Origin: Sphingobacterium zeae
Lineage (GTDB): Bacteria > Bacteroidota > Bacteroidia > Sphingobacteriales > Sphingobacteriaceae
Length of the DNA stretch: 64,000 nucleotides
Direction of reading: 5' to 3'
Assembly: GCF_030818895.1 (NCBI RefSeq)
Contig: NZ_JAUTBA010000001.1
Span: forward strand, 186,001-250,000
The notes below the pieces were generated by a model. That model did not search any database. It saw only the letters and a list, made by a program, of their open reading frames with translations, and was not told the origin of the DNA. Below are positions 9,171-17,393 of the stretch, in pieces. Made by a program: the position numbers and the translations under genes. Numbering within the stretch: position 1 is the stretch's first letter; every line of letters begins with the position of its first letter.

Positions 9171-10158
9171 AGCTCGCAAACTGATTGTTGACTTTTATAT
9201 AGGCTGAAAAATCGCTTTCTAGCGTACGGCGAAGACCTTCCTGCAACGCAAAAGGAGGCTGGAATCCGGTCGCTAGCGCCTTGGACGAATCATATTGTGT
9301 AACGGCGCAAAATTTGCGAACCCGAACGGAGCTGATCGCCAATTTGCGGCGCAGGATAAAAGCAAGGGCATCAAAAGCGTAGCCGCCCATAAGACCCAGC
9401 GAATAAGGTATGCGTAATGTGGGGATATGCTTACCAAGTACTTTACCGGTATAATACACCAGATCATTGGTTGTGAGATCGGGCTTATCGCCATAATTGT
9501 ACAGACTGTACCCGGTGCATTGGTCCGAAATCAGGTAGGCAATAAATGCCACAATATTGCCGATGTAGGACATCGACTTCTGATTGTCTCCTTTTCCGAT
9601 CATCATAAATTTACCGGAGGCGATCTGCTGCAACAGGTTATAGACATTGCCGCGATTGCCCTCGCCAAAAATGACCGTGGGCCGGATGACCTGGATGTTC
9701 CAGTCGGCATGCGCTGCGTACCACTTCTCCAACACCTGCTCGGCTTGTAGCTTGCTCTTCCCATAATGGTTGAAGGGCGCTACTGCCGCCGCCTCACTTG
9801 GGTTTTCTTTACCCAGTCCATATACAGCAACAGAACTCGTAAAAACAATACGTGTGATTGCATTGGCCTGCATGGCGTAAAGTGTGTTTTCAATGCCATT
9901 GACATTGACGTCGTAATATTTTGATACCGGGGTAACGTCATCCCGGTGTTCTGCGGCCAGGAGCACCACTTGATGTACCCCCTGAAGTAGACCACACAGC
10001 GCATCCCGATCTTGCACATTGCCGATACGGGTCAACTGCGGATATTTTTCACTGATTACCTTATCGATAATCACGATTTCGTGGTCGGTGGTATGGATCA
10101 AGAGGTCGGTCAGTCTTGTTCCCACAAAACCGGATCCTCCAATTAAAGCTATTTTCAT
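9157..10158 (-). CDS. NAD-dependent sugar epimerase/dehydratase (extended SDR)
   Basis: 333 residues beginning MKIALIGGSGFVGTRL, the G-x2-G-x2-G dinucleotide motif, followed by VVLLAAEHRDD, TSSVAVYG and the catalytic HYGKSK (Y-x3-K). This is the UDP-glucose 4-epimerase/dTDP-glucose dehydratase superfamily. The C-terminal region (GLMGGYAFDALAFILRRKLAIS) is hydrophobic and basic, as in relatives found beside WecA-type genes. It likely makes or interconverts the nucleotide sugar used first in the repeat unit. The exact substrate cannot be read from sequence. It is 16 nt downstream of the WecA-like gene. Confidence 0.85.
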   Translation of the reverse strand: MKIALIGGSGFVGTRLTDLLIHTTDHEIVIIDKVISEKYPQLTRIGNVQDRDALCGLLQGVHQVVLLAAEHRDDVTPVSKYYDVNVNGIENTLYAMQANAITRIVFTSSVAVYGLGKENPSEAAAVAPFNHYGKSKLQAEQVLEKWYAAHADWNIQVIRPTVIFGEGNRGNVYNLLQQIASGKFMMIGKGDNQKSMSYIGNIVAFIAYLISDQCTGYSLYNYGDKPDLTTNDLVYYTGKVLGKHIPTLRIPYSLGLMGGYAFDALAFILRRKLAISSVRVRKFCAVTQYDSSKALATGFQPPFALQEGLRRTLESDFSAYIKVNNQFASYENG

Positions 10159-10174
10159 CTGTCGTGTTTACTTG

Positions 10175-11323
10175 TTATAGATTGATAAATAATTGCAGTC
10201 TGGCAATGAGCTGTCTCTTTTCCAATACATTGAACAGGTAATGAAAGCCCCCCCAGAAGAGCAGATCGACCAGCACAACCAGGTTGTTGCTGACGTAGCG
10301 TACAGCCACAATATTAAATAGGCAAAACAGCAACGTCATCAGCAGGATAAAGAGCAGGGCACTATGGCGGCTCAATCCCGCCCGCAGCAACTTGTGGTGC
10401 AGGTGATTGCGATCGGGTTTAAAGATCGGCTTACCAATACGCCAGCGTACGAACATGACCCGGGCCACATCCAGCACCGGCACAATGAGGGTGGAAAAAG
10501 CGACCACAATAGCACCATCGGAAAAGGGTTTGATAAAGTGGTTGTTCATGGAAAAACTGACCACCAGAAAAGCAATGGAAAAACCCAGCGTCATACTTCC
10601 CGTATCGCCCATAAAGATGCGCCGACGCCGACGTGTCGTCCCAAAGACATTTAAATAGAAAAATGGAAGCAACACGGCAACCGTGATAAAGGCAAAAATG
10701 GCATGCAACCAGGCGCCATAATAAGCGAATAAAGCTCCTAAAACAGCCAAACCGATCGTTACCACACCCGAACAGAGACCGTCGATGCCGTCAATCAGAT
10801 TAATGGCATTGATAATCAGCACAACGACAAATACCGTAAGCGGCATACCCAGCCAGGCCGGAATACCAATAACAAACCCCAGTCCATACAGGTCATTGAT
10901 CCATACACCACTCAGTGGCAGCAGGCAGCCTACCATAATCTGGGCGACAAATTTCCATTTGTAACTCACCCCGATCAGGTCGTCGCCAATACCGATCATA
11001 AAGAGGATAACCAGACCGCAGACCAACAAGGCCATACTCGGCAGGATAATCCACGAAGCGACCTGCAGATCGATATTACCAATATTCAGTTTGTATAAAC
11101 TGACGAAAGTAATGACAAGGATGCAGCATTGAATGGGAGCAAAAGCCACCCCACCCAGTCTCGGGACAATATGCTGGTGAAGCTTCCGGGAATCAACTGG
11201 ATCAAACAAACGCTTCCGGTAGGAAATCAGTAAGATATAGGGGAGCATTCCCCAGCTCAATAACATCGCACATAGAAAAGGTAATAGCACAGTGCCGTAC
11301 TTCATTAACTCCAAACTGTTCAT
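10175..11323 (-). CDS. WecA/MraY-family undecaprenyl-phosphate sugar-1-phosphate transferase
   Basis: 382 residues with about ten or eleven membrane helices. Diagnostic motifs: NAINLIDGIDGL (the catalytic D-D/N-x-x-N-x-x-D-G-x-D-G-L block), FMGDTGSMTLGF, and PDRNHLHHKLL (the basic H-x-H-H loop). These define the polyprenyl-phosphate HexNAc-1-phosphate transferases (WecA, TagO). It would start repeat-unit synthesis by placing a sugar-1-phosphate on undecaprenyl phosphate at the inner membrane. It is the first membrane enzyme of the operon, 52 nt after a lipoprotein gene. Confidence 0.92.
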   Translation of the reverse strand: MNSLELMKYGTVLLPFLCAMLLSWGMLPYILLISYRKRLFDPVDSRKLHQHIVPRLGGVAFAPIQCCILVITFVSLYKLNIGNIDLQVASWIILPSMALLVCGLVILFMIGIGDDLIGVSYKWKFVAQIMVGCLLPLSGVWINDLYGLGFVIGIPAWLGMPLTVFVVVLIINAINLIDGIDGLCSGVVTIGLAVLGALFAYYGAWLHAIFAFITVAVLLPFFYLNVFGTTRRRRRIFMGDTGSMTLGFSIAFLVVSFSMNNHFIKPFSDGAIVVAFSTLIVPVLDVARVMFVRWRIGKPIFKPDRNHLHHKLLRAGLSRHSALLFILLMTLLFCLFNIVAVRYVSNNLVVLVDLLFWGGFHYLFNVLEKRQLIARLQLFINL

Positions 11324-11375
11324 GGTGATCTAATCTATTTGTTATAAAAATTTCTGCTCAATGCCATGGGTACAT

Positions 11376-11882
11376 TTACTTTTCAAGGAATGGAATAAGC
11401 GCATCCAATCCCATCGCTGTTTTCATCTCCTCGTTGGCATCGTTCAATAACACGAGCCTCGGAAACGACGAGAGAAAAAAATAGGGTTCTACCCCGCCCT
11501 CCCCTTTCAGGTCGAACCCGTTGATCCACTGCGACGGAATATGCTTTCGGTAGGTATTCCAATGGCTTAAATCTCCGTTAACGCAGATGGCCACCACATT
11601 GACCTTGCCCGATGCAACCCATTTTGCCAAAGGCACAGATTGCTTCATCGCGGCAATCAGTCCGAAGCTTTCCTCCGATTCGGGGTCATAAAAAACCAAT
11701 AATTTGTACGTCCCTTTCATATCTTTCAGCAGATGCCGGGTACCATCAATGTCTATAAATTCATACGCGGATGCGGATGCCATCAATTTCCCCTGTTGCG
11801 CATCAGGATAACGGCCATTGCCCTGACAGGCGAACAAGGAAATTGAAAGCAAACAAGCGAGATATAAATAGATGGACTTCAT
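11376..11882 (-). CDS. Thioredoxin-fold lipoprotein lacking a CXXC motif
   Basis: 168 residues with a lipoprotein signal (KSIYLYLACLLSISLFAC, Cys19). The body has thioredoxin-like features: YKLLVFYDPESEESF after the first strand, VNVVAICVNGD, and FPRLVLLNDANEE, the usual cis-proline strand region. The position where TlpA or ResA would carry CxxC reads DPESEE, so it cannot be a dithiol oxidoreductase. Similar redox-dead proteins occur among Bacteroidota DUF5106/TlpA-like lipoproteins. It lies 31 nt after the OmpA gene and 52 nt before the WecA-like gene, so it probably shares their transcript. A periplasmic or outer-membrane scaffold role is only a guess. Confidence 0.72.
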   Translation of the reverse strand: MKSIYLYLACLLSISLFACQGNGRYPDAQQGKLMASASAYEFIDIDGTRHLLKDMKGTYKLLVFYDPESEESFGLIAAMKQSVPLAKWVASGKVNVVAICVNGDLSHWNTYRKHIPSQWINGFDLKGEGGVEPYFFLSSFPRLVLLNDANEEMKTAMGLDALIPFLEK

Positions 11883-11913
11883 TTGAATAGTGAATGGCTA
11901 CTGGTGTAACAGA

Positions 11914-13119
11914 TTATTTGGCAATAGTAATGACTGCACGGCTAAGACGAGGATCATCGTAATACATATTGTCGACACCGCCTTCATAAGCCAGCTCAAG
12001 CTGCTGCGGCGATACGTGAAACTCTTTCACCAATACATCATAGATAGCCTGGGCGCGCTCACGGCTCAAACGGTCATTGATGGCTTTGGTACCGGTTCCT
12101 TTATCGGCATAGCCCGTCACTTTATAGGTAATGTCTTTATTGCCGGCCTGGATCACTTTGGCAAAGAAGCCCAAGTTGACACGCGCTTCATTGCTTACGA
12201 CGCTTTGATTAATCGGAAAGGTCACCAATATCGGAGCTGCCAATATTTTTTCTTCTACACGGATATCGGTAATAGTTTTACCCTGCGATACAGCCAATTG
12301 CGCTTTGAGTGCTTCATTATCCTCGGCAAGCTGCTGTACCTTTTGGCGCAGACTATTCAGCAACGCATCACTGTACGTGATGACCACCGAACTTGGCTTC
12401 TCCCAGCCCCGCTGCTTAAATTTGTAAGTCAGCCCCAGTGCAGCACTTAAATTACCGTCCTGGCTACGGTGCCCCGTTTCACCATCAAAGCGATCGTTTA
12501 CCATGGCTCCGCGCACATCAAACGTTAGGTCCAACGCATCGCTGAGGCGAAAACTGTTGTAAATACCGATGTTAGCACTGACTTCTTTCTGCTTGGGTGC
12601 ATCGTTGGTGACCATCCAACCTAAGCCCACATAAGGACTGATGTTATAAAAACGATCTTTTTTATAACCAGAAAAAATGTTGGACAAGTTGAACAGTACA
12701 TCGCCATGGATGTGGAAATAATTAAATTCCTGATTGTACAGCCAGTAACCATCCCAGGGCTTACCATCATACTGCACCCCCGTAGAATGGCTTCCATTTT
12801 GCGTCAGTCCCTTCACTTTAAAACCCGTTAGGCCGGCGCGCACACCGATGCCGGGGCTAAACCACTTTCCAAGGTTAAATTCGAAGCTTGGGGTAAGGCG
12901 TTCAGAAAATTTCATCTGCTTATCGTGGTCGCCAAAATAAATCTGGGCGCCCGCGCCAGCATTGATAAACCAGTTGTCCCAAAAGCGGTTGCTCTCGGTC
13001 CGATAGCGATCTTTAGATACGGAAACGATTGTATCTGGCTTTACATCAATTTGCTGTGCCAGGGCAACCTGGGCTCCTGCTACAGCTGTAAGTAGTAAAA
13101 GTGTCTTTTTCAAAATCAT
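11914..13119 (-). CDS. OmpA-family outer membrane protein
   Basis: 401 residues. A signal peptide (MILKKTLLLLTAVAGAQVALA) is followed by a beta-barrel-like region of about 220 residues rich in Gly and aromatics (NAGAGAQIYFGDH, SPYVGLGWMV, AALGLTYKF). A short coiled-coil linker (LRQKVQQLAEDNEALKAQL) comes next, then a C-terminal OmpA peptidoglycan-binding domain (VTGYADKGTGTKAINDRLSRERAQAIYDVL, with the conserved N-x2-L-S-x2-R-A). It anchors the outer membrane to the wall. It is the first gene of the minus-strand run that continues into polysaccharide synthesis, so its promoter may drive part of the cluster. Confidence 0.9.
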   Translation of the reverse strand: MILKKTLLLLTAVAGAQVALAQQIDVKPDTIVSVSKDRYRTESNRFWDNWFINAGAGAQIYFGDHDKQMKFSERLTPSFEFNLGKWFSPGIGVRAGLTGFKVKGLTQNGSHSTGVQYDGKPWDGYWLYNQEFNYFHIHGDVLFNLSNIFSGYKKDRFYNISPYVGLGWMVTNDAPKQKEVSANIGIYNSFRLSDALDLTFDVRGAMVNDRFDGETGHRSQDGNLSAALGLTYKFKQRGWEKPSSVVITYSDALLNSLRQKVQQLAEDNEALKAQLAVSQGKTITDIRVEEKILAAPILVTFPINQSVVSNEARVNLGFFAKVIQAGNKDITYKVTGYADKGTGTKAINDRLSRERAQAIYDVLVKEFHVSPQQLELAYEGGVDNMYYDDPRLSRAVITIAK

Positions 13120-13772
13120 GATCGGTCAAAATTGTTGTTGAATGATAGTTGATAATATTGCTTTGTTAGCTTCAACAAAATTGGATAAAACAAACTTTGG
13201 GTATACTATTGGGATGTATACCTGAGACTTTCCATTTTCCGAAAAAATAAAGCGTATAGGCTTTAATTTAAAGGAAAGCATGATCTAACGGTAGATTAAA
13301 GAGATTCGGAATGGTAATTTGAGGATAAAAAAAAACACATTTTCCTTTAATGGAAATCAAATTTCTACAAATGATAAGTAAAGGTGACTTTAAAAAAAAT
13401 GTAACTTACTAAATATGTAGTACTTACACTACAAAAGTTAAAAACATAGCGTATGCACGACTTCTCGGTAAGTGCGTTATTTTATAATAGAGAAATTTAA
13501 AACGAACAATAAAGCAGGAATTAAAAAGAATTCAATAAAATGCAAGGATGTAGTCAGTAATGCTGTATCATATCATGAAATTCACAGCAATCGGCTGGGT
13601 ACACAATACCAATAGGAGATAGAAGCCTGAGAATATGACCTAAAAAGAATGTGAGCGAGGGTTAATGTTGATTGTAAAGTGTACGGTAGCCTAGAGTATC
13701 GAATAGAAATCTAATAGACACTTTCTTATCCAGAGATAAAAATAGAAATTGTTTAAAGGAAGAAGATAAAAA
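13120..13772 (-). other. AT-rich intergenic region upstream of the OmpA gene
   Basis: About 650 bp without a convincing gene: stops occur in all frames and no family is recognisable. It must hold the promoter of the OmpA-type gene, but I could not place a good TTTG/TAnnTTTG pair. One exact TGTAG-N8-CTACA dyad lies at 13416-13433. Confidence 0.6.
13416..13433. promoter_or_regulatory. TGTAG-N8-CTACA dyad, copy A
   Basis: An 18-bp interrupted palindrome with spacer tacttaca. It lies between the AraC-type regulator gene and the OmpA gene. It matches dyads upstream of both fimbrillin loci. I infer an operator; no promoter could be assigned to this copy. Confidence 0.45.
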
Positions 13773-14357
13773 TCAAAGGGTCATCCGTAAGCGTTGAAAA
13801 TATTCAGAAGGGGGGATACCTTTTACCGCTTTGAATACAGAGGAGAATTTGCTGATACTTGAAAAACCGGCCTTTTCAGCTAAGACAGAAAATTTCACGT
13901 TAAGCAGATCTGGGTTCAGTTCTACACTATTTATTAAATATTCTATTCGCGCCTGTTGGATATAATTATTGAAATCCAATCCAACATGGCGATTTAAAAT
14001 ATAAGATGCATAACGTTGATTAGTACCGAGCAGATCTGCTAAATCTTGTAGAGAAACACCCTTTTTTAAGAAAAATCGGGCCGCTTGAGCCCTTTCAAAC
14101 TGCTCTACCAAACGGTCCTCCGTTATTTTACTCATCAGCACATCTGCACACTTCAGCTCATCTTTTGAACAGATAGTCTCTTCTCCATCGTTATTTTCAA
14201 TCCTTATATCATCAGCTAATGGCAAGGCAATCACCTGTGCGTTTTTCCGCGATTGTATGTACCGTAATACAAAAAATAGCAATAACAGTAAGTTCACAAC
14301 CGAGAGAATACAGTTGATCAGCGTAAATAGGTCATTATAATCCATTTTCAAGTTCAT
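13773..14357 (-). CDS. Membrane-anchored AraC-family transcriptional regulator
   Basis: 194 residues. One N-terminal membrane helix (about residues 9-31, LFTLINCILSVVNLLLLLFF) is followed by a short linker and a C-terminal AraC double helix-turn-helix: ARFFLKKGVSLQDLADLLGTNQRYASYILN, then FSVLAEKAGFSSISKFSSVFKAVKGIPPSEYFQ, the conserved G-F-x-S-x-S-x-F and P-x-x-Y/F elements. No ligand or TPR domain is present, so it is shorter than Bacteroidota relatives that carry periplasmic or TPR sensors. A perfect 10-bp palindrome, TTGACGTCAA, sits at 14361-14370 just before the start codon. TGTAG-N8-CTACA dyads occur on both sides of the gene, so it may be their binding protein. Confidence 0.85.
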   Translation of the reverse strand: MNLKMDYNDLFTLINCILSVVNLLLLLFFVLRYIQSRKNAQVIALPLADDIRIENNDGEETICSKDELKCADVLMSKITEDRLVEQFERAQAARFFLKKGVSLQDLADLLGTNQRYASYILNRHVGLDFNNYIQQARIEYLINSVELNPDLLNVKFSVLAEKAGFSSISKFSSVFKAVKGIPPSEYFQRLRMTL

Positions 14358-14499
14358 GCGTTGACGTCAATTTGGCTCCTGATTAGTAGCATTGAAGGAC
14401 CTTAACTAGCTGCATAAGGGCAATCAAAATAATATAGACGACACTAATTTGCACTAAAAAAGAAATATCAGCATAGATTTTTTTATTTACAGGTAATCT

Positions 14500-14539
14500 T
14501 GTAGTAGATACGCTACTACGCTGTAGCTGAATAGCTACA
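14500..14539. promoter_or_regulatory. Tandem TGTAG-N8-CTACW dyads, copies B and C
   Basis: Copy B (14500-14517) is TGTAG-tagatacg-CTACT, one mismatch in the right arm. Copy C (14522-14539) is TGTAG-ctgaatag-CTACA, with the spacer extending the palindrome. Their starts are 22 bp apart, about two helical turns, as expected for side-by-side dimers. They lie about 145-180 bp upstream of the AraC gene. Confidence 0.5.
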
Positions 14540-14793
14540 AAGAAAGTTACAACACTAACATTAGACGAGGGTCAAAACGAATAATTTTTATTTACACGCC
14601 TTTTTCTTGTCTATCATGTAAATGGATTAATTTATAAAGCGAACAAAAGGATTTTATCTGCCCAAATCGGCTAGTTAGTCGCTATGCTAAGCGATATATT
14701 CCTTAACCATATTACCCAAGAAGAAAATGTAATTGAAAGATTAAAGAACTGTTGAATTCATTTTTAAAGGTAGATGCCATCTATCCCTCATAT

Positions 14794-14819
14794 TGTAGTT
14801 GTCCCGCTACAACTTGTAG
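14794..14819. promoter_or_regulatory. TGTAG-N8-CTACA dyad D plus half-site
   Basis: The full dyad (14794-14811, spacer ttgtcccg) is followed 3 nt later by a second TGTAG half-site at 14815-14819 (21 bp start to start). The expected end of that second dyad (14832) is about 28 bp before a possible -33 TTG at 14861. This layout parallels the dyad upstream of the intact fimbrillin operon. Confidence 0.5.
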
Positions 14820-15169
14820 CCGATCAATTATCAAAAAAAATTAAAAGCATTGATTAACAATTGATTCAAAAGATATATTAATAATTTCGAAAACAATAAC
14901 GGCCATTTGAGTACATCGTGAAAAGCTAACGATCATTTTCAATTTTTCAATACATGAAAAGAAAACAAACACGTAAACGTTACAAAACTACTTTTCTGTT
15001 TATTTTGGTGATTGACAGGAAAGGAGCTTTGCAGCGACTTCAACAGGAACGATCAATCCTGGAAGCTCACCACAGCAAATAACCCTACAGCCGAGGACTG
15101 GACTGATAAGAGCAACAACAGTAAGGATTTTTGATATATAGGCATATTAATCTAAAGAAAATTTCACTT

Positions 15170-15775
15170 ATGTCATTAAAAAACATATATAAACAATTTA
15201 AGCCCCGGCTTATGCTCGGCATAACGGTGGCGTTTGCTTCCTGCTCATCAAAGGAAGAGCAATTTCCCTCAACCAATGGTGCCATATTAAATGTGGGCGT
15301 CAAAGGTAATGAAGAAGTCGTTTCAAAAAGCCAGGTTATGTCTTCCATCAAAGCGAGCAGAAACAATACGGAAAGTACACCTGCACAATCAATTGTCTCA
15401 CGGGTTGAAGTAGACGCGCTCATAAAATCCCGAAAAGGAAATATAGCGGCAACTTCGCAGACTTCGACCACCATACAGACAGCAGAGAATACAGCAAATT
15501 CCGCTTATGATGAAAATAATCTTACGCTTTCCTTTGGAGGTTACCGAACAAAGGCATACTCTGTTGGCGGCAGTTCGGTATCGGGAAGTCCCGCCAGAGT
15601 GCTATTAGTTGCTTTGGCAGCGGGTGAATACCATTATTGAACGGCAGATAATTATGACATTAACAAAGCGTATTCCGTTAAATCATCGTTTAGCCGAGTA
15701 GCCTGGCTTTTCTCCTGGGGAAATGTTACCTATCCTCACCTGGATAAAATGAAGGAAGAAATATCCATTGTGTAA
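15170..15775 (+). pseudogene. Fimbrillin-like lipoprotein, truncated by an in-frame stop
   Basis: Reading from ATG 15170 gives MSLKNIYKQFKPRLMLGITV and a lipobox (AFASC, Cys25). This is followed by a Ser/Thr-rich N-terminal region like that of the intact fimbrillin at 32151-33773, which also has its lipid Cys at residue 25 and shares the layout '..ILNVGVKGNEE..V..S...'. A TGA at 15638-15640 ends it after 156 residues. The same frame continues to TAA 15773-15775 with protein-like sequence (AYSVKSSFSRVAWLFSWGNV). An intact family member is 300-550 residues, so this copy has a nonsense codon and has lost its C-terminal part. The remaining bases to 16028 show nothing coding. Confidence 0.6.
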
Positions 15776-16028
15776 GACAAATCGTCAATAACTAGCCGCA
15801 TGTAAAAATGGAGTAAGTAAAAACTGGATAGCCTAAAATAGTACGATAGACTATCGATTAGTATACTAACATTAAAACCGCTATTCACACTACATCATGA
15901 TGGATGTGTTACGAATTGAAAATAAACGAATTCATCTAAACTAGAACCTCTAATGTTTCTTTAAAAGAAAAATAAGGTCTTTTTGATAAAATGATTAATT
16001 AAATAAAAACACATTGTTGTCTAAAAAA

Positions 16029-16244
16029 ATGAAAACTAAGCGAGAAACGGAAAACCTTGGCGAGCCAAAGCCTCCTTTTAAAGAACGGCTTCAGATGGCG
16101 GTGTCCAGTATACTTGAAGGTCGATTTTTTATCGAAGAAGCGGTAGAACAATATAACATACTTCCATCAAGTATCATTCAAGAACTACGAAGGATACAAA
16201 AACTCAAAAAAGCATCGTGCCCGCCAAAAAAGAAAAATAAATAG
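16029..16244 (+). CDS. Small helix-turn-helix protein, orphan transposase-orfA-like
   Basis: 71 residues from ATG 16029 (TTG codons lie upstream in frame). The core FKERLQMAVSSILEGRFFIEEAVEQYNILPSSIIQELRRI has the spacing of the helix-turn-helix found in IS3 orfA proteins (compare FKLSVLSAIREESLSLKEAR in the nearby element). It ends in a basic tail, CPPKKKNK. No orfB or terminal repeats are visible around it. It lies 173 nt upstream of the HPr-kinase-like gene in the same direction. It may be a small DNA-binding regulator or a transposase scrap. I cannot assign a function. Confidence 0.5.
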   Translation: MKTKRETENLGEPKPPFKERLQMAVSSILEGRFFIEEAVEQYNILPSSIIQELRRIQKLKKASCPPKKKNK

Positions 16245-16417
16245 TTTATGCGTCTAAAAAATTGTCTTTATTTTGAGCCTATACGCTTTGATAATATGTT
16301 TTTTTGATGGAGAATTTTAATATTCTTTCGTAATTTGCCCTTTACAGAATATGTTGTGCTTCGCGACCAACCTATTCTATTACAACTCTTAGAGACAAAT
16401 TTTATTTATATTGCACT

Positions 16418-17332
16418 ATGCAGATACCAGCTTCAACGACATTATCCCAAACGCGCTACCGCATTGCCGAATTAGTGTTGGAATTTGAACATCCCGTAGA
16501 TTATCCGCTGGTAAACCTTCTCCCCTCTTTTAAGAACTTCCAATGGCTAGCCTCCACCGAGAAAACTGACATTAGCGTCGCGATCAGCTTTGCGCAAGCG
16601 CCGATACCGGAGGATATGGGATTGCTCCGCACAGATGAGTCTATCGCATGGGGGAACCGATTTCGCTTTTATGAAAGGGAAGATGGTTTTGTCACCACAA
16701 TCGTAAACGAAAAGGGCGACGGCCTATGGTATCTCCATAGTGAACGTAATTTTGAAAAGTCCACACTGTATATACCGAGTAGTGCTGCAGCAGAACAAGG
16801 TGCGGTGATCACCTGGATGGCCATGATGATCTTTGGACAAGCGAGCCTCTTACATGACACCATCATGATCCACGCATCTGTAGTGAACCATCAGGGTAGA
16901 GGCGTGGCCTTTTTAGGCAAGAGTGGAACTGGTAAAAGTACGCATAGCCGTCTATGGCTACAATACATTCCAGACAGTGTTTTGCTCAATGATGATAATC
17001 CTGCGATCCAAATAAAACCTGAAGGAATTGTGATCTATGGGACTCCATGGAGTGGCAAAACCTCGTGTTATAAGAACGAATGTTTGCCGCTACAGGGTCT
17101 GGTACGGTTACAACAGGCACCTGAAAATGAGTTTGAATGGCAAACGGGGCTGAAGGGTTTTATTGCCGTGTTGCCAAGCTGTACATCCATCCGGTGGAAC
17201 AAAGACCTTTTCGCAAGCATGAACACCATCTTGGAGAAAATCATTGCACAGGTTCCTGTCGGTTATTTGAAATGTTTGCCGGATGCGGCCGCTGCAGCGC
17301 TGTGTCATTCGGCTCTTTTTCCGAACGAATAA
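16418..17332 (+). CDS. HPr-kinase/PEPCK-like P-loop protein
   Basis: 304 residues. A Walker A loop FLGKSGTGKSTHSRLWL (about 165-181) lies directly after IHASVV, followed by LNDDNPAI (about 190-197) and YGTPWSGK (about 207-214). This order (IHAS, GxSGxGKST, L-x-DD, GTPWxGK) matches HPr serine kinase C-terminal-like proteins of Bacteroidota and the kinase-like members of lasso-peptide clusters. The N-terminal 120 residues show no known domain. There is no HPr gene, PqqD-like protein or cyclase nearby, so the target is unknown. A strong terminator follows 8 nt after the stop. Confidence 0.72.
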   Translation: MQIPASTTLSQTRYRIAELVLEFEHPVDYPLVNLLPSFKNFQWLASTEKTDISVAISFAQAPIPEDMGLLRTDESIAWGNRFRFYEREDGFVTTIVNEKGDGLWYLHSERNFEKSTLYIPSSAAAEQGAVITWMAMMIFGQASLLHDTIMIHASVVNHQGRGVAFLGKSGTGKSTHSRLWLQYIPDSVLLNDDNPAIQIKPEGIVIYGTPWSGKTSCYKNECLPLQGLVRLQQAPENEFEWQTGLKGFIAVLPSCTSIRWNKDLFASMNTILEKIIAQVPVGYLKCLPDAAAAALCHSALFPNE

Positions 17333-17340
17333 TAACCTAA

Positions 17341-17375
17341 AAAAATCCCCTAAGTTGTATGCTTAGGGGATTTTT
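17341..17375. terminator. Bidirectional intrinsic terminator
   Basis: A perfect 14-bp stem (17341-17354 with 17362-17375), GC-rich in the middle and flanked by A and T tracts, with a 7-nt loop. It separates the convergent kinase-like and S41 peptidase genes. Confidence 0.9.
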
Positions 17376-17393
17376 AAAACACATATGTCTTGA

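Larger units (their letters stand above)
14358..15169. other. AT-rich intergenic region with dyad cluster and possible gene remnant
   Basis: About 800 bp between the divergent AraC gene and the fimbrillin-like gene. It holds three dyads or near-dyads plus one half-site (14500-14539, 14794-14819). A possible plus-strand promoter follows: TTG at 14861-14863, 18 bp, TAATTTCG at 14882-14889. At 15021-15136 one frame reads GKELCSDFNRNDQSWKLTTA and ends in a stop just before the fimbrillin start. Its N-D-x-S-W and T-T-A-N-N-P-T-A-x-D-W pattern resembles fibrobacter-paralogous (FISUMP) domains and may be a gene scrap. I see no intact gene here. Confidence 0.5.

Noticed and set aside
13416..14819. 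TGTAG-N8-CTACA dyads as core sites of an invertase or tyrosine recombinase
   Set aside because: The 8-bp spacers all differ and no recombinase gene is near; strand exchange between copies would need matching spacers.
14954..15082. A 42-codon ORF (ATG 14954) upstream of the fimbrillin-like gene
   Set aside because: The product is a basic, low-complexity peptide with no family features, and another frame across the same bases looks more protein-like, so it is probably chance.
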